From contig NC_057792.1 in NCBI RefSeq assembly GCF_014905175.1, positions 20,590,963 through 20,654,962 of the forward strand: a DNA stretch of 64,000 bases, read 5' to 3'. Source of the DNA: Aphidius gifuensis (lineage: Eukaryota > Arthropoda > Insecta > Hymenoptera > Braconidae). The translations under genes were made by a program, and so were the position numbers. This document shows, one piece after another, positions 51,300 through 61,799 of this stretch; the stretch's first letter is position 1; each line of letters begins with the position of its first letter. Under the pieces are notes generated by a model, which was not told the DNA's origin, searched no databases, and saw only the letters and a list, made by a program, of their open reading frames with translations.

Positions 51300-51485
51300 T
51301 TTAACTTTAAATTCTCCGCTATAAAATTTACCTATATATCTTTCTCCGTAAAAATTTTTAAATAAATTTGGAAAAATTTCATTTTAATTTCTGGATTTTC
51401 CTCCGGGATTTTTTTGTATGAATTTTTCTTTTTTTTTCCGTAAAGTTTTAGTTGGAAAAACTCGAGGGAGTTACGGAGAAATTCA
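51300..51485. repeat. decayed dispersed repeat with TCTCCG/CGGAGA ends
   Basis: ATTCTCCGC at the left and TTACGGAGAAAT at the right are inverted; the interior shares TTTCTGGATTTTCCTCC exactly with the repeat in the last spaetzle intron (near 16378). Confidence 0.5.
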
Positions 51486-51536
51486 AGTTGAGTATAATTT
51501 TAAAAAATTAAATAAATAAATAAATTATTATTGCAA

Positions 51537-51991
51537 AAGTGCGATAACGTCAATGACGTTATAAAATAAATAGAAATTATTTATTTAATATTTTCTTTAA
51601 AAGTTTATTTTCTATTCTCTAAAATTATAATTTTTTTAACATATTCAGAAATCAGAATTAATTTTCATTTATCAAAATAATAATAATCAATTCTGAATAT
51701 TTACTATTTAGATTATTTAGATAAATCAACTCATTTATTTATCTAGATTGCTTATACTTCCATTCGAATTTATTTTTAAATTCATAATTTATTTATTTAG
51801 GAATTTGCTGATATTTTAATAAAAATTAGAGAATTGAAAATGAAATGCAACTAATTATTATTAACAATTTATTTTCTAATTTTTATTAAGACATCAGCAA
51901 ATTCATAAATAAAAAAATTATTTTTACACAAGTGCGATAACGCCAATGACGATATAAAATAAATAGAAATTATTTATCTAATATTTTCTTT
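51537..51991. repeat. composite repeat: 62-bp direct repeats flanking a ~40-bp-arm hairpin
   Basis: AAGTGCGATAACGTCAATGA-type sequence at 51537-51598 recurs at 51930-51991 with three mismatches. Between them, arms at 51793-51833 and 51874-51912 form an imperfect hairpin (core GAATTTGCTGAT with ATCAGCAAATTC) and smaller inverted repeats lie at 51641-51650/51691-51700. The layout resembles a decayed mobile element with direct terminal repeats; no coding capacity. Confidence 0.6.
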
Positions 51992-52506
51992 GAAATAATG
52001 TTGTTGAGTGTTAGTACATAAATCAATGTTTAAAAAGCAAATAAATAATATTAAATACATAAATAAACAAGTCAATTTTTTATAATAAAAAACTTTATTT
52101 TCAAATCAATAAATAAAAATTATATTCAACTACTCCTTGTCTAAAAAATATCAAAAAAAAAAAAAATAAATAAATAATTTCTATTTTACAATTATTTCGT
52201 TAATTTTTTAAATCAATAATTATTTAAAGCAAGCTGGAGTAATTAAATATATTTTTTATTTATTGATTTGATAATAAAATTAAAACAATTTTTTAATTTT
52301 TTCTCTTTCTTTATTTTAATATTTAAATATATTCTTTGAAATTCTTAGTCGACACTTTAGCTTGGGTGCACCATCTCGTTGAGCTTCTTGCGTTTTATGT
52401 CATGAGATTATAGTCAAGGTAATTGTTATCGTTACTCCGATTCTGCAACGACGACGGAGAAGACCAAGATGATGATAACCTCGCCCGAATAGCTTGGCAT
52501 AATATA

Positions 52507-52537
<31 letters not shown>

Positions 52538-53562
52538 TCCGTCTAACAAAAAAATAATAGAAAAAAATAAAAAAAGTTAATAAATAAAATAAACTCGTTT
52601 GTTTAATGGTACATACTATTTAAAATTTTCCAACGAGCACCGCACTTGATTGTCAATATAATCCAATGCCAATAATAATTTTTAATTATTATTTCTTTTT
52701 AATTCTTTCCTCATTGTTTATTTTTTTTTTTACTACTCTATTTTATTTGTTTGATTTTTTATTATTATTTTTTAGCAATGAACTGAGGTTAAACATAAAA
52801 TCGACCTCGCGTTTATTCTATTTAGAAAATCATTTGCATTTGAGTTACGTGATTTTTATGTTAAATTGACCGAGTAATATATTTTTGAAAAAAAAAAAAA
52901 AAATTACCCGAAGGCTCGTCATTTATTGTGAATAGTATATGCTGTCACATGAGTGACACTTGTACGGTATTTCAAGGTTTTTTTTGCAACTCTGGCTATC
53001 GATCTTATCAAAAAAAAAATAAAAATAAATAATTATTTGTTTGTTCTCGAGAAGCGTGCAATGAAAGAGGAAATTTTTTCGTTTATTTTCATTCACATGT
53101 ATTTAGTTTAAAAGATAAATAAAATTATTATTTGATTGATAATTTATTGACTTATAAAATCACAAATTTAATTAAGATTATTTAATATTTATTTTGCCGA
53201 AAAAAAAAAAAATGTATAATTTAGTGACGTATATATGTTTAATTATTCTCGTTAAATATTTACATATTTATTGTGATTAAAATTGTAACACACATGTGCG
53301 TCATTTGTGTGTAAATATAATTAAAAATTTAATAAAATAAATTTTTAATAATAAATAACAAATCCAACTTATTGGATTAAAGTTCAGATGAATATTATTC
53401 GTCGAAACAAATGGGATTGTCGCAAATTTTTATTCTCGTTAATCTTATCTTTTTGTCGACGTCAGGGATTTTATCCTTGATCAAGTGTCAATAAATCAAA
53501 TAGTAGAGCAACTTATCAGCTAAAAATATTGAACTAAAATCAAGAAAAACTTGTTATTATTC
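51992..53562. other. gene desert, right part
   Basis: A less AT-rich patch at 52335-52500 (CAACGACGACGGAGAAG and TCGCCCGAATAGC) could be an exon or enhancer; no reading frame supports coding. The rest is AT-rich. Confidence 0.45.
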
Positions 53563-53604
53563 TCTTTATTATCTATTTAATATTTCAATGATAAATTATA
53601 TACA
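53563..53604. repeat. 42-bp direct repeat, left copy, flanking the Tret1 fragment
   Basis: TCTTTATTATCTATTTAATA... matches 54035-54076 with a single mismatch. The pair brackets the inserted Tret1 segment. Confidence 0.8.
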
Positions 53605-53612
53605 AAATATAT

Positions 53613-54016
53613 CAACTAATTGATGATACATCAGTACCATTTGCTTGTAAGTTAAAATAAAAACCCATTGTAAATGCAGATATACAAATAAATGCACTTG
53701 ATACTAATAACAATACACGTCTGCCTAATCTATCAACAATTAATGTACTTATAAATACAGCAACAACTTGCATGATACCAACAATAACTGTTTGTAAATT
53801 TGGATCCATATTAGCACCAGCACTTTTAAATATTTTACCAGAATAAAATATAATTGCATTAACACCACTCAATTGTTGAACAGTCATTAATCCAAATGCA
53901 ATAATTAAACCTCTTCTTGCTGCTTTTGTTTTAATTGCTGATAAAAATGAGATTGTATTTCTATTTGCTTCAGCAAGTGCTTCATTTTGTGCAGTCATTT
54001 CTGGTTCAATATCATA
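53613..54016 (-). pseudogene. partial copy of Tret1 coding sequence (404 bp)
   Basis: Aligns without gaps to 41215-41618 with only three differences (Ser to Ala, Met to Ile and one synonymous). It encodes about 130 residues from EPEMTAQNEALAEANRN through VQQLSGVNAII to FYFNLQANGTDVSS, that is the central loop and helices 7-9, with neither start nor the rest of the transporter. It has the same orientation as Tret1, about 12.4 kb upstream. Being a segment internal to one exon, it carries no trace of retroposition such as a poly-A tail. It is unlikely to make protein. Confidence 0.92.
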
Positions 54017-54034
54017 GCGATTCTGTATCTATTA

Positions 54035-54076
54035 TCTTTATTATCTATTTAATATTTAAATGATAAATTATATACA
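54035..54076. repeat. 42-bp direct repeat, right copy, flanking the Tret1 fragment
   Basis: See the left copy at 53563-53604: one mismatch in 42. Confidence 0.8.
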
Positions 54077-55411
54077 GATTTTAAGTTAATTTTAGCAGAT
54101 GTTACAAGTGCGTCAAAGTTTGATGACACTTGAAAAAATGTCATTGTTTCCCCTTTGTTTAATAATTTAAGTATTTAACAAAGGGTGTGTCCTGATGATT
54201 AATCTTTTGATGCTAAAATAATTTGTGATTAGGGATTGTTCAAGATGAAACACGTGCTGGAAATTTTGACCTCGTTGATGATACGGAAGCAAAAAAAAAA
54301 TAATATATAAAACAAAAAAAAAAAAAATCATTATATCAAGAGCCATTTTAATTCTGCATAACGATGGCCAACGAAAAAGCGACTGTAGAATTTTTAATCT
54401 AAAATGAGCATTTGAGCCAAGAAAGAAATTACAATTTTTTTTTTTTTTAAATTTTCCATTATCATTTTCATTTTTTTGCCTCATTTATTTTTGACTGGTT
54501 TTTTTTATTTTTTCATTTTGAAAATTGTAGACATCTATGTGACACTCGATGTGTGTTTTACTTTTTTTTTTTTTTTATATCTTTTTTTACCTTAAAAATG
54601 TACACGCGAGTTTTGTATAAAAACCTAGGAGGAAAAACGTGGTAGGAATAAAAATTTGTTACGGAAAAAACGTGTTACGAATTTTTTTTTTTTTCGTTCA
54701 CTTTTAAACAACTCACCAAAAGTCGTTTTTCTACAATATTTTTTTATTTTTTTATATATATTCGCTCTTTATTCGCACTTTATTTTAAAAAAAATTTTTT
54801 TCATTCTTTTCTCACCTTTGACCCAAAGTGATATGCATGTACGATACAATTTATTCAAGTTGAAAAAAATAAAAAATTCTTATTTCATTTCAACATTTAA
54901 TCGATACATTTTTTTTTCACGATATTTTTTTATATCAATATTGAAAGAGCTAGAGATAATATTACAATTGTTCCATTTTTTCTTTGTGAATAAATTTTTA
55001 TTTAATAACGATTGTTGTAATTATTTTTATATGATATATAAATTGTTTTTTCTATTTTAATTTGGTGTTTGTTTTTTAGCAGATTGATATTGATAATATT
55101 TTTGGATATTTAATTATGGAGGAGACGAGAAACCATTGGATCCATGACAAGCCATGCTAAAGTATCTCTAAAATCTATTTTGGATCAACGAAAATAATGA
55201 GAATATAGACTGATTCTATTTTTATACAAAGCCCAGTCATGGCGAGAGCTCAATGTGTGTCGGCGTGGTGAAACTACAATTACGTTTAACACAAAATAAT
55301 AATTAAAATATATTCAAATTTCAATTGTTAATTAATTTTCAGTTAAACGAAAATTCAAAAAGCAATAATCAATTTAAAATAAACTCACAATTTTTTTAAT
55401 TAATCGACACG
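54077..55411. other. intergenic region upstream of SMYD4
   Basis: AT-rich; contains the SMYD4 promoter, probably in the less AT-rich patch at 55120-55280. No further gene seen. Confidence 0.45.
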
Positions 55412-57782
55412 ATGATTCAAATAAATTGTGAAAAATTATGTAAGTTATTTTACCACTTTCTTCTACCATTTAAAAAGAGAAAAAAAAATTAAAAATAACT
55501 TTAATTAATTTATAATAAATCGTGTTTTAAATTACAATTTGAATTGCAAATTTAGGGAAATTATTTTGCATTGTTTTATAGCTGATTATTAATTGCTGAT
55601 TAATTTTTTTTTAGTTGATGATAGAAGTGGAGGGCTTCTTCGATCAAATCGTAAATCATTTATTGATAAATTAACAGCAATTATTGAGTCAATGCCAGCA
55701 ATGAGTATCGAAGAACGAGTCAATTTTATTCTCAATGATTTATCAAGCGAAGAGAGCACCAACAAGCTTGTAGATTTACCCCCAGCAAATCCAAAATCTG
55801 CTGAAGTATCACTAGCTCATCGAGAAGCTGGAAATAAATATTTTACTTCACAAGGCAAACGTAATATTGACAAGGCATTTGAAGAATACACCAAAAGTAT
55901 GGCCTTTGCACCAATTAAAAGCCGCGAGTATTCACTTGCATGTGCAAATCGTAGTGCAGTTTTATTTGAATGTAACTGGTTTGAAGACTGTCTCACTGAT
56001 ATTAATCACGCATTGGAAAATAATTATCCAGATAATTTAAAAGCTAAATTGTATCTTCGTAAAGCATGCTGTCTTCAAGTACTAAAACCAGATGAATCAA
56101 TTGAAATAAAACAAGCTTTTGCAGATGTTAAAAAATGGATTAATAAAATGGATAAAAAAATCCAAGAAGATATTGAAAATAAATTAAAAAATCATGAATT
56201 TTCAAAGCAAATAAAAATTGGGAAATGTTGTAAATTAATTGATGATGTTGAGCCAAAATTAAATGGTGAAAATTCACTGGTACCTGGTCTTTCTAGTGCA
56301 CTAGATTTGAATTATACTCAACGATTTGGCAGACATATTATTGCAAATAGAGATATTAAACCCGGAGAAATTTTGGGAGTTCAAAAACCTTATGTTAATG
56401 TCGTTGATTTACGAATAAAATATAGACTTTGTTGGCATTGTACCAAACAAACATGGGCCAGTATACCTTGTGACAACTGCAGTGATGTAATTTTTTGTTC
56501 GAAAAATTGTCTGGATCAGGCGATGCTACAGTATCATGATATTGAGTGTAAAATTTTTAATGAAATATGTGTATTTACTGCAAGCGAATTAACACCTGTG
56601 GTACTACGACTTGCTATCAAAGCATTTAAAGAATCAAAAAATTCATTGGATAAATTAAAAAATTATCTCCACGGAATTGACTGCTCCAAAAGTAAAAGAA
56701 AAAAAATATTTATCATAAATGTTCCCTGGTAGAAATAATCTATTCGTATTTTCTCGGGATTTCTCTGGATTTTCTACACAGTTGAGACTTCCGGAGATAT
56801 TATTCCGAAGTTTTTAGAAATCCGGAGAAATCCGGAGAAATCCAGAGAAAATTCCGAGAGATTTTTTCCACCAAGGTTGTTGTTATTTGTAATGAAAACT
56901 AATGCCAAAAATATTTTTGCAGATTCATTGACAAAAGGATTTACGAATGGAAAACTTGATCCAGATAAATTTTCCAGTGCATATGGCTTGAGTCTTTATC
57001 AGTCTGATGTAGTTGATACGTTTCGAAAAGTACACGAGATTTATAATTCTATTGTTTCGTCGTATTTTTTTTGTAAAGATATTCTTGGTTTTACTGGATC
57101 TTTGTCAGTCCTGAAGGATGATCCACGTTTTTTATTTCTTGTTGTGTTGATGGAGAAATGTGCCTCATTTACTATGCTCAACAGTTTTGGTATTCAATTG
57201 AAAAATTGTTCGACTTTGTCGACTGATGAATCTGTTAAAATTTCAGGTGCATTACTTCCGGCTTTTAGTTTTTTTAATAATTCTTGTGTACAAATGATGT
57301 CTACAACTTTTCATAATGAAAGTTACGTTTGTAGATCTTTACGTCCTATTAAAAAAGGCGAACAAATATTTCTTACTTATAGATATTCTTTCTCCGAGGA
57401 ATCGAAACAAGATCGTCAAAATCGACTGATGAGACTTTATAATTTCGTTTGTGATTGTGAAGCTTGTACAAATGATTGGACTTTAAAATCAGATGATTTA
57501 TCATCACTTCCACCATCCAAATTCATTGATGTCAAGACTAAAATGAAACAGCTTGAAAGTTTGAAGGAAAAAATTAAAAAAATTGATGAAATAACTGCAG
57601 CCGATTGGAAAAAGACAAATCAATTTTTAATTCGAAAAAATATTCAAGATCAGCTGGAAAAATATGTTGCTGAATTTTATTACACTTATGTGGAATATCC
57701 AGAAGCAATTGCATACATCACAAAGTTCATGGAGCAGTTGCACAAAATTTCAGAAAAACCTATTTTTTCCATTGATCAATAA
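55412..57782 (+). CDS. SMYD4-like protein (TPR, SET and MYND domains)
   Basis: Predicted lysine methyltransferase-family protein. Exons 55412-55439, 55615-56691 and 56923-57782 (phase 1 at both junctions) encode 654 residues; the first exon, MIQINCEKL, is inferred from donor TTAT|GTAAGT. A TPR-like N-terminal part (AHREAGNKYFTSQGK, YSLACANRSAVLFE, AKLYLRKACCLQ) precedes a split SET domain. The SET N-part (GRHIIANRDIKPGEIL) is interrupted by a MYND zinc finger near residues 282-320 (CWHC, CDNC, FCSKNC, final Cys). The SET C-part has FFNNSC at about 485-490, where most SET enzymes have NHSC, then LTYRYSF and post-SET Cys residues CDCEAC. The Asn-for-His change may reduce catalysis. Intron 2 contains a foldback element. 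SMYD4 proteins in flies affect muscle and transcription; the target here is unknown. Confidence 0.88.
56726..56875. repeat. foldback element inside SMYD4 intron 2
   Basis: Left end CTGGTAGAAATAATCT, right end TTTTTTCCACCAAG, with interior CCGGAGAAAT repeated three times. It makes up most of the 231-bp intron 56692-56922 and shares termini with the elements at 4239-4326 and 8543-8562. Because splice sites remain on either side, the reading frame is preserved. Confidence 0.65.
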
Positions 57783-58300
57783 AATTGATTTTTTTTTTAA
57801 GGTCGAGATTTTATCGTATAAATATAAGAAATAATTTGCAAATATTATTCTTTCCTTTTATTTTTTGTAATTTAACATATCATAAATTTATTTTTATATA
57901 TTTAAAATATGTAAATTGAATAGCTAGTTTATTTATTTACGAATCGATTGAATAAAATATTTGATTTCCTATTTGTAAAATAAAAAAAAAATATATAAGA
58001 ATACTTCAACCATAAAATTTTATTAAAATTATATTTCCAAAATGATGACGTGACTAAAATGACAAATAATGAATTGTGTGTGTGCATGGATTTTTGAGTA
58101 TTCGTTTTAAAGTCTCCAATCATTAAATTAAGATTAATTAATTGCGGTTGTTTGAAAGTACTGGTGGAGTAAAGAAGTGAGTTTAATAAACACAATTAAT
58201 TTAGAATAATCTAAATACAATCAAGTTATCTAATTTCTTTATGTAAATGTTTTTTTTTATTAATATTTTTATTATTGTTTTTTTTTTTTTGATTTTTAAA
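57783..58300. other. intergenic region
   Basis: SMYD4 3' UTR and AT-rich sequence; no gene seen. Confidence 0.5.
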
Positions 58301-59874
58301 TAGCTGCATTTTGTGTTTTATTATTGGAAGTTGGTTCGCCCGCCATTTTTAAAAACCACGTGTATATTTTTGCAACTCACCGACACACAGTTGTGTTTGC
58401 TCATTGTGTTGGGCGTTCTGTGTACACCGGACAAAATTGACTAGACATTCGTCACCGGTGGTTGTCTATATTTATTGTGAAACAAATAGGTGAGTTCTAT
58501 AATGAACAAATGAAATAATTTAAACTCAAACATATTATCTCATTTTTCTATATATATATTTTTTTTTTATTAATATTTTTTTTTTCATTTTTTTAAATAG
58601 CTGCATTCTGGATTTTATTACTGGAAGTTGGTTTGCCAGCCATTGTTAAAGACCACGTGTTTATTTTTGCAACTCACCGACACACAGTTGTGTTTGCTCA
58701 TTGTGTTGGGCGTTCTGTGTACACCTGACAAAATTGACTAGACATTCGTCACCGGTGGTTGTCTATATTTATTGTGAAACAAATAGGTGAGTTCTATAAT
58801 GAACAAATGAAATAATTTAAACTCAAACATATTATCTCATTTTTCTATATATATATTTTTTTTTTATTAATATTTTTTTTTTCATTTTTTTAAATAGCTG
58901 CATTCTGGATTTTATTACTGGAAGTTGGTTTGCCAGCCATTGTTAAAGACCACGTGTTTTTTTTTGCAACTCACCGACACACAGTTGTGTTTGCTCATTG
59001 TGTTGGGCGTTCTGTGTACACCTGACAAAATTGACTAGACATTCGTCACCGGTGGTTGTCTATATTTATTGTGAAACAAATAGGTGAGTTCTATAATGAG
59101 CAAATGAAATAATTTAAACTCAAACATATTATCTCATTTTTCTATATATATATTTTTTTTTTTATTAATATTTTTTTTTTCATTTTTTTAAATAGCTGCA
59201 TTTTGTGTTTTATTACTGGAAATTGGTTTGCCAGCCATTGTTAAAGACCACGTGTTTTTTTTTGCAACTCACCGACACACAGTTGTGTTTGCTTATTGTG
59301 TTGGGCGTTCTGTGTACACCGGACAAAATTGACTCGACATTCGTCACCGGTGGTTGTCTATATTTATTGTGAAACAAATAGGTGAGTTCTATAATGAACA
59401 AATGAAATAATTTAAACTCAAACATATTATCTTTTTTTTTTATTAATATTTTTTTTTTCATTTTTTTAAATAGCTGCATTCTGGATTTTATTACTGGAAG
59501 TTGGTTTGCCAGCCATTGTTAAAGACCACGTGTTTTTTTTTGCAACTCACCGACACACAGTTGTGTTTGCTCATTGTGTTGGGCGTTCTGTGTACACCTG
59601 ACAAAATTGACTAGACATTCGTCACCGGTGGTTGTCTATATTTATTGTGAAACAAATAGGTGAGTTCTATAATGAACAAATGAAATAATTTAAACTCAAA
59701 CATATTATCTCATTTTTATATATATATTTTTTTTTTATTAATATTTTTTTTTTTCATTTCTTTAAATAGCTGAAGTCTGGATTTTATTACTGGAAGTTGG
59801 TTTGCCAGACATTTTTAGAGTCCACGTGTATATTTTTGCAACTCACCGACACACACGGCGTTTTATAATCAACA
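58301..59874 (+). repeat. tandem array of ~297-bp units with exon-like cassettes
   Basis: Units start with TAGCTG at 58301, 58598, 58895, 59193, 59471 and 59767 (spacings 297, 297, 298, 278, 296). Each of the first five holds a 186-nt segment preceded by a pyrimidine-rich tract plus AAATAG acceptor and followed by AAATAG|GTGAGT donor: 58304-58489, 58601-58786, 58898-59083, 59196-59381 and 59474-59659. All contain a CACGTG E-box (in unit order with small changes around it), the block ACTCACCGACACACA and the palindrome CACCGGTG. Every frame of the cassette has stops, so it is not obviously coding. The sixth unit keeps the acceptor and first half, then runs into the ATG at 59875. Units 2, 3 and 5 are nearly identical; units 1 and 6 are the most diverged. 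Confidence 0.9.
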
Positions 59875-60498
59875 ATGTCTGTTCAATTCGTCGAACAAAC
59901 TCATGATGAGCGGGAAAACAAATATAAAATCGCAATCATCATAAAACTTGAAGCCAAAATAACCATTGAACAAGCTGGTTTACTACTTTCTGCTGTTGAA
60001 AAAAAATTTTCTCAAAAAATTTTGAGATGTTTCTCCTATGGAACACTTGATCCTCCGAGACCTGCTGAAGTTCATCCAGGCGAATCAGCAACAATTATAC
60101 TCCCATCCAATCCTCTCTTTCCTCTATTAAGCAATCGAGTAAATCCACAAAAATCACATCACGAATTATCAGCTATTGATATTTTAAGTCTTGCCAGTGA
60201 TTATAGTGACAAGTACGTCGACACTTGCGGATATCAACATACGGATCAAATTTATCTTGATCTCCCTCTTGAGCACAGAATACGTTACGATAAAGCAATG
60301 AGAACTATAGAATTTATTGATCACAATCTTAATTTATTAAAATCAGGTAAAGTTATTTGTGCACCACAACTCTCTCCTACAGAGGTAGATGTGTTGAAAA
60401 TTATTCTCTATAAACGCATATGTATTAAAAATCCTGATATTGAAAATTTTGAATCTAAAATTTTGGATTTCGTCCAAAATTATAAGTATCCCGATTAA
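59875..60498 (+). CDS. unrecognised 207-aa protein downstream of the repeat array
   Basis: An intact uninterrupted frame with a good start context (AACAATGTC). The product is soluble-looking, without signal peptide or membrane segment. It has mixed helix and strand composition, a Pro-rich stretch near residues 60-85 (TLDPPRPAEVHPGE, ILPSNPLFP) and a helical C-terminus. I recognise no family. The 5' UTR lies in the sixth repeat unit, which carries an acceptor (TTTAAATAG) at 59769, so upstream array cassettes could splice in as alternative 5' exons. Its codon use is balanced and not low-complexity, which supports a real gene, perhaps lineage-restricted. Confidence 0.65.
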   Translation: MSVQFVEQTHDERENKYKIAIIIKLEAKITIEQAGLLLSAVEKKFSQKILRCFSYGTLDPPRPAEVHPGESATIILPSNPLFPLLSNRVNPQKSHHELSAIDILSLASDYSDKYVDTCGYQHTDQIYLDLPLEHRIRYDKAMRTIEFIDHNLNLLKSGKVICAPQLSPTEVDVLKIILYKRICIKNPDIENFESKILDFVQNYKYPD

Positions 60499-61047
60499 AA
60501 CAAAAAAAATTTTTATGAATGTTGATTTAATACAGTCAGTGTATTAAATGTCAATATAATTATCAAATACTCTGCCAAATTTGACTAAATATAATATTAA
60601 CTACACTTTTAATTTTCAAACACAAATAAGTATGAGTGCTTTATGCGAAAAATAAAATTTTTTATATATGTTATACAACGAGTGAAAGCTTTGCGCGTAT
60701 TTTAAAAAATTTTTAAATTATTATCACAAAAAAAAAAAAATTTCATATTGAATCAAATGAGGTACGAATTTAAAAAAAAAAACAAAAAAAAAAATTAGAA
60801 TAATATTTTGTATTGAAAAAAATTCATGATTAGTATTTTTATAAAAACAAATGTATCATTACTTGTAAATTAAAAAATGTATTATCAATTATATAATGAT
60901 GAACTGTTAATTTAAATAAAACTGATATATTTTTAATTTAATCAATCATTTCTAACATATAATTATAATTTTTTCTAGCTATTTATAATATAATTTGATA
61001 AAACTTTTTGTTGTATGTTTGTTGCTGTTGTTGTTGTTTTGGAGATT
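60499..61047. other. intergenic region
   Basis: AT-rich 3' flank of the orphan gene and of the minus-strand broken frame; AATAAA occurs at 60651 on the plus strand. Confidence 0.5.
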
Positions 61048-61799
61048 TCAACTTTTGTTTTTTTTAGGTAAACTTTGTAAATTCAATTGATCAGTTAATT
61101 CATCTTCATTATTGTCTGATAATTCAGCTGCTGTATCATTTTTAATGATATTTGTTAATTTTTTTGATAATATTTTAATAATATTACAATCATTATTTTT
61201 ATGTAAATGATATTTTGGTAATTCACGTTGTGATGATGTAACACGTTTTGTTGCACGTATTGTTGATGTTATTTGTTTATTCGTTCTTTCAATTGCACGT
61301 TCAGCAGTGTCAATATTTTTTATTATTTTATCTTCAGTTGTTTTATTTTCCATTAATACAACACTATCCTCATCATAATTAACAACATATTTTGCATTTG
61401 TAATATTACTATTGTTATTATTATTACTATTATTTTGAAATTTATTATTTTTTTTTTGACCAATAATTATCATGTAACTGTGTCATTGAACTTGTTCGAA
61501 TTATTACATCTTGCTCAACGCATAAACTTAAATTTGTTGATATATCATGAAAACTATATGTTTTTTCATAATCAATTGTTGTTGTTGCATCACTATTGTT
61601 ATTCATAGCAATACATAAATTTTTATTAATTTTAATTTCATGTATATTATCATCACTTATTGTACCAATTGTTGTTGATTCATTTGTCTAACGCATTTAT
61701 TTCAGCAAATAATTTCCAGACATTTTATTGTTCACTATCGTCGACACGAAAATTAATATAATGATACATTTCCTTGTTCGTAAAAACTCGTTGAAGAAG
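61048..61799 (-). pseudogene. broken minus-strand coding sequence, family not recognised
   Basis: Three protein-like segments lie in line. Segment 1 starts after an acceptor TTTCTAG (exon edge 61799): LLQRVFTNKEMYHYINFR, then an in-frame TAA at 61725-61727, then NVWKLFAEINALDK. Segment 2 is one frame over (about 61687 down to 61445): TNESTTIGTISDDN to DNYWSKKK, ending at a ten-A run (61448-61457). Segment 3 is again one frame over: KNNKFQNN, Asn-rich, through IDTAERAIERTNKQITSTIR to LPKKNKS and a stop at 61048. One stop and two single-base shifts would have to be absent for a continuous frame. The homopolymer position of one shift makes assembly error a real alternative. A Met at 61606 could start the middle part alone. 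Confidence 0.5.

Noticed and set aside
52666..55060. Phe/Leu-rich open frames in the desert
   Set aside because: Composition is that of T-rich non-coding DNA; no recognisable domain.
56692..56922. SMYD4 as two separate genes split by a repeat
   Set aside because: A GT-AG intron in phase 1 joins both halves into one SET/MYND protein of normal length.
58304..59659. Reading the repeat cassettes as a tandem protein-coding exon array
   Set aside because: All three frames of each 186-nt cassette contain stops, so no repeat-encoded protein can run through them.
1948..61727. Stop-codon recoding (TAA read as sense) to explain the broken frames in WDR43 and the 61-kb gene
   Set aside because: All other genes in the window end normally at TAA and the broken ones also need frame shifts; decay or assembly error is simpler.
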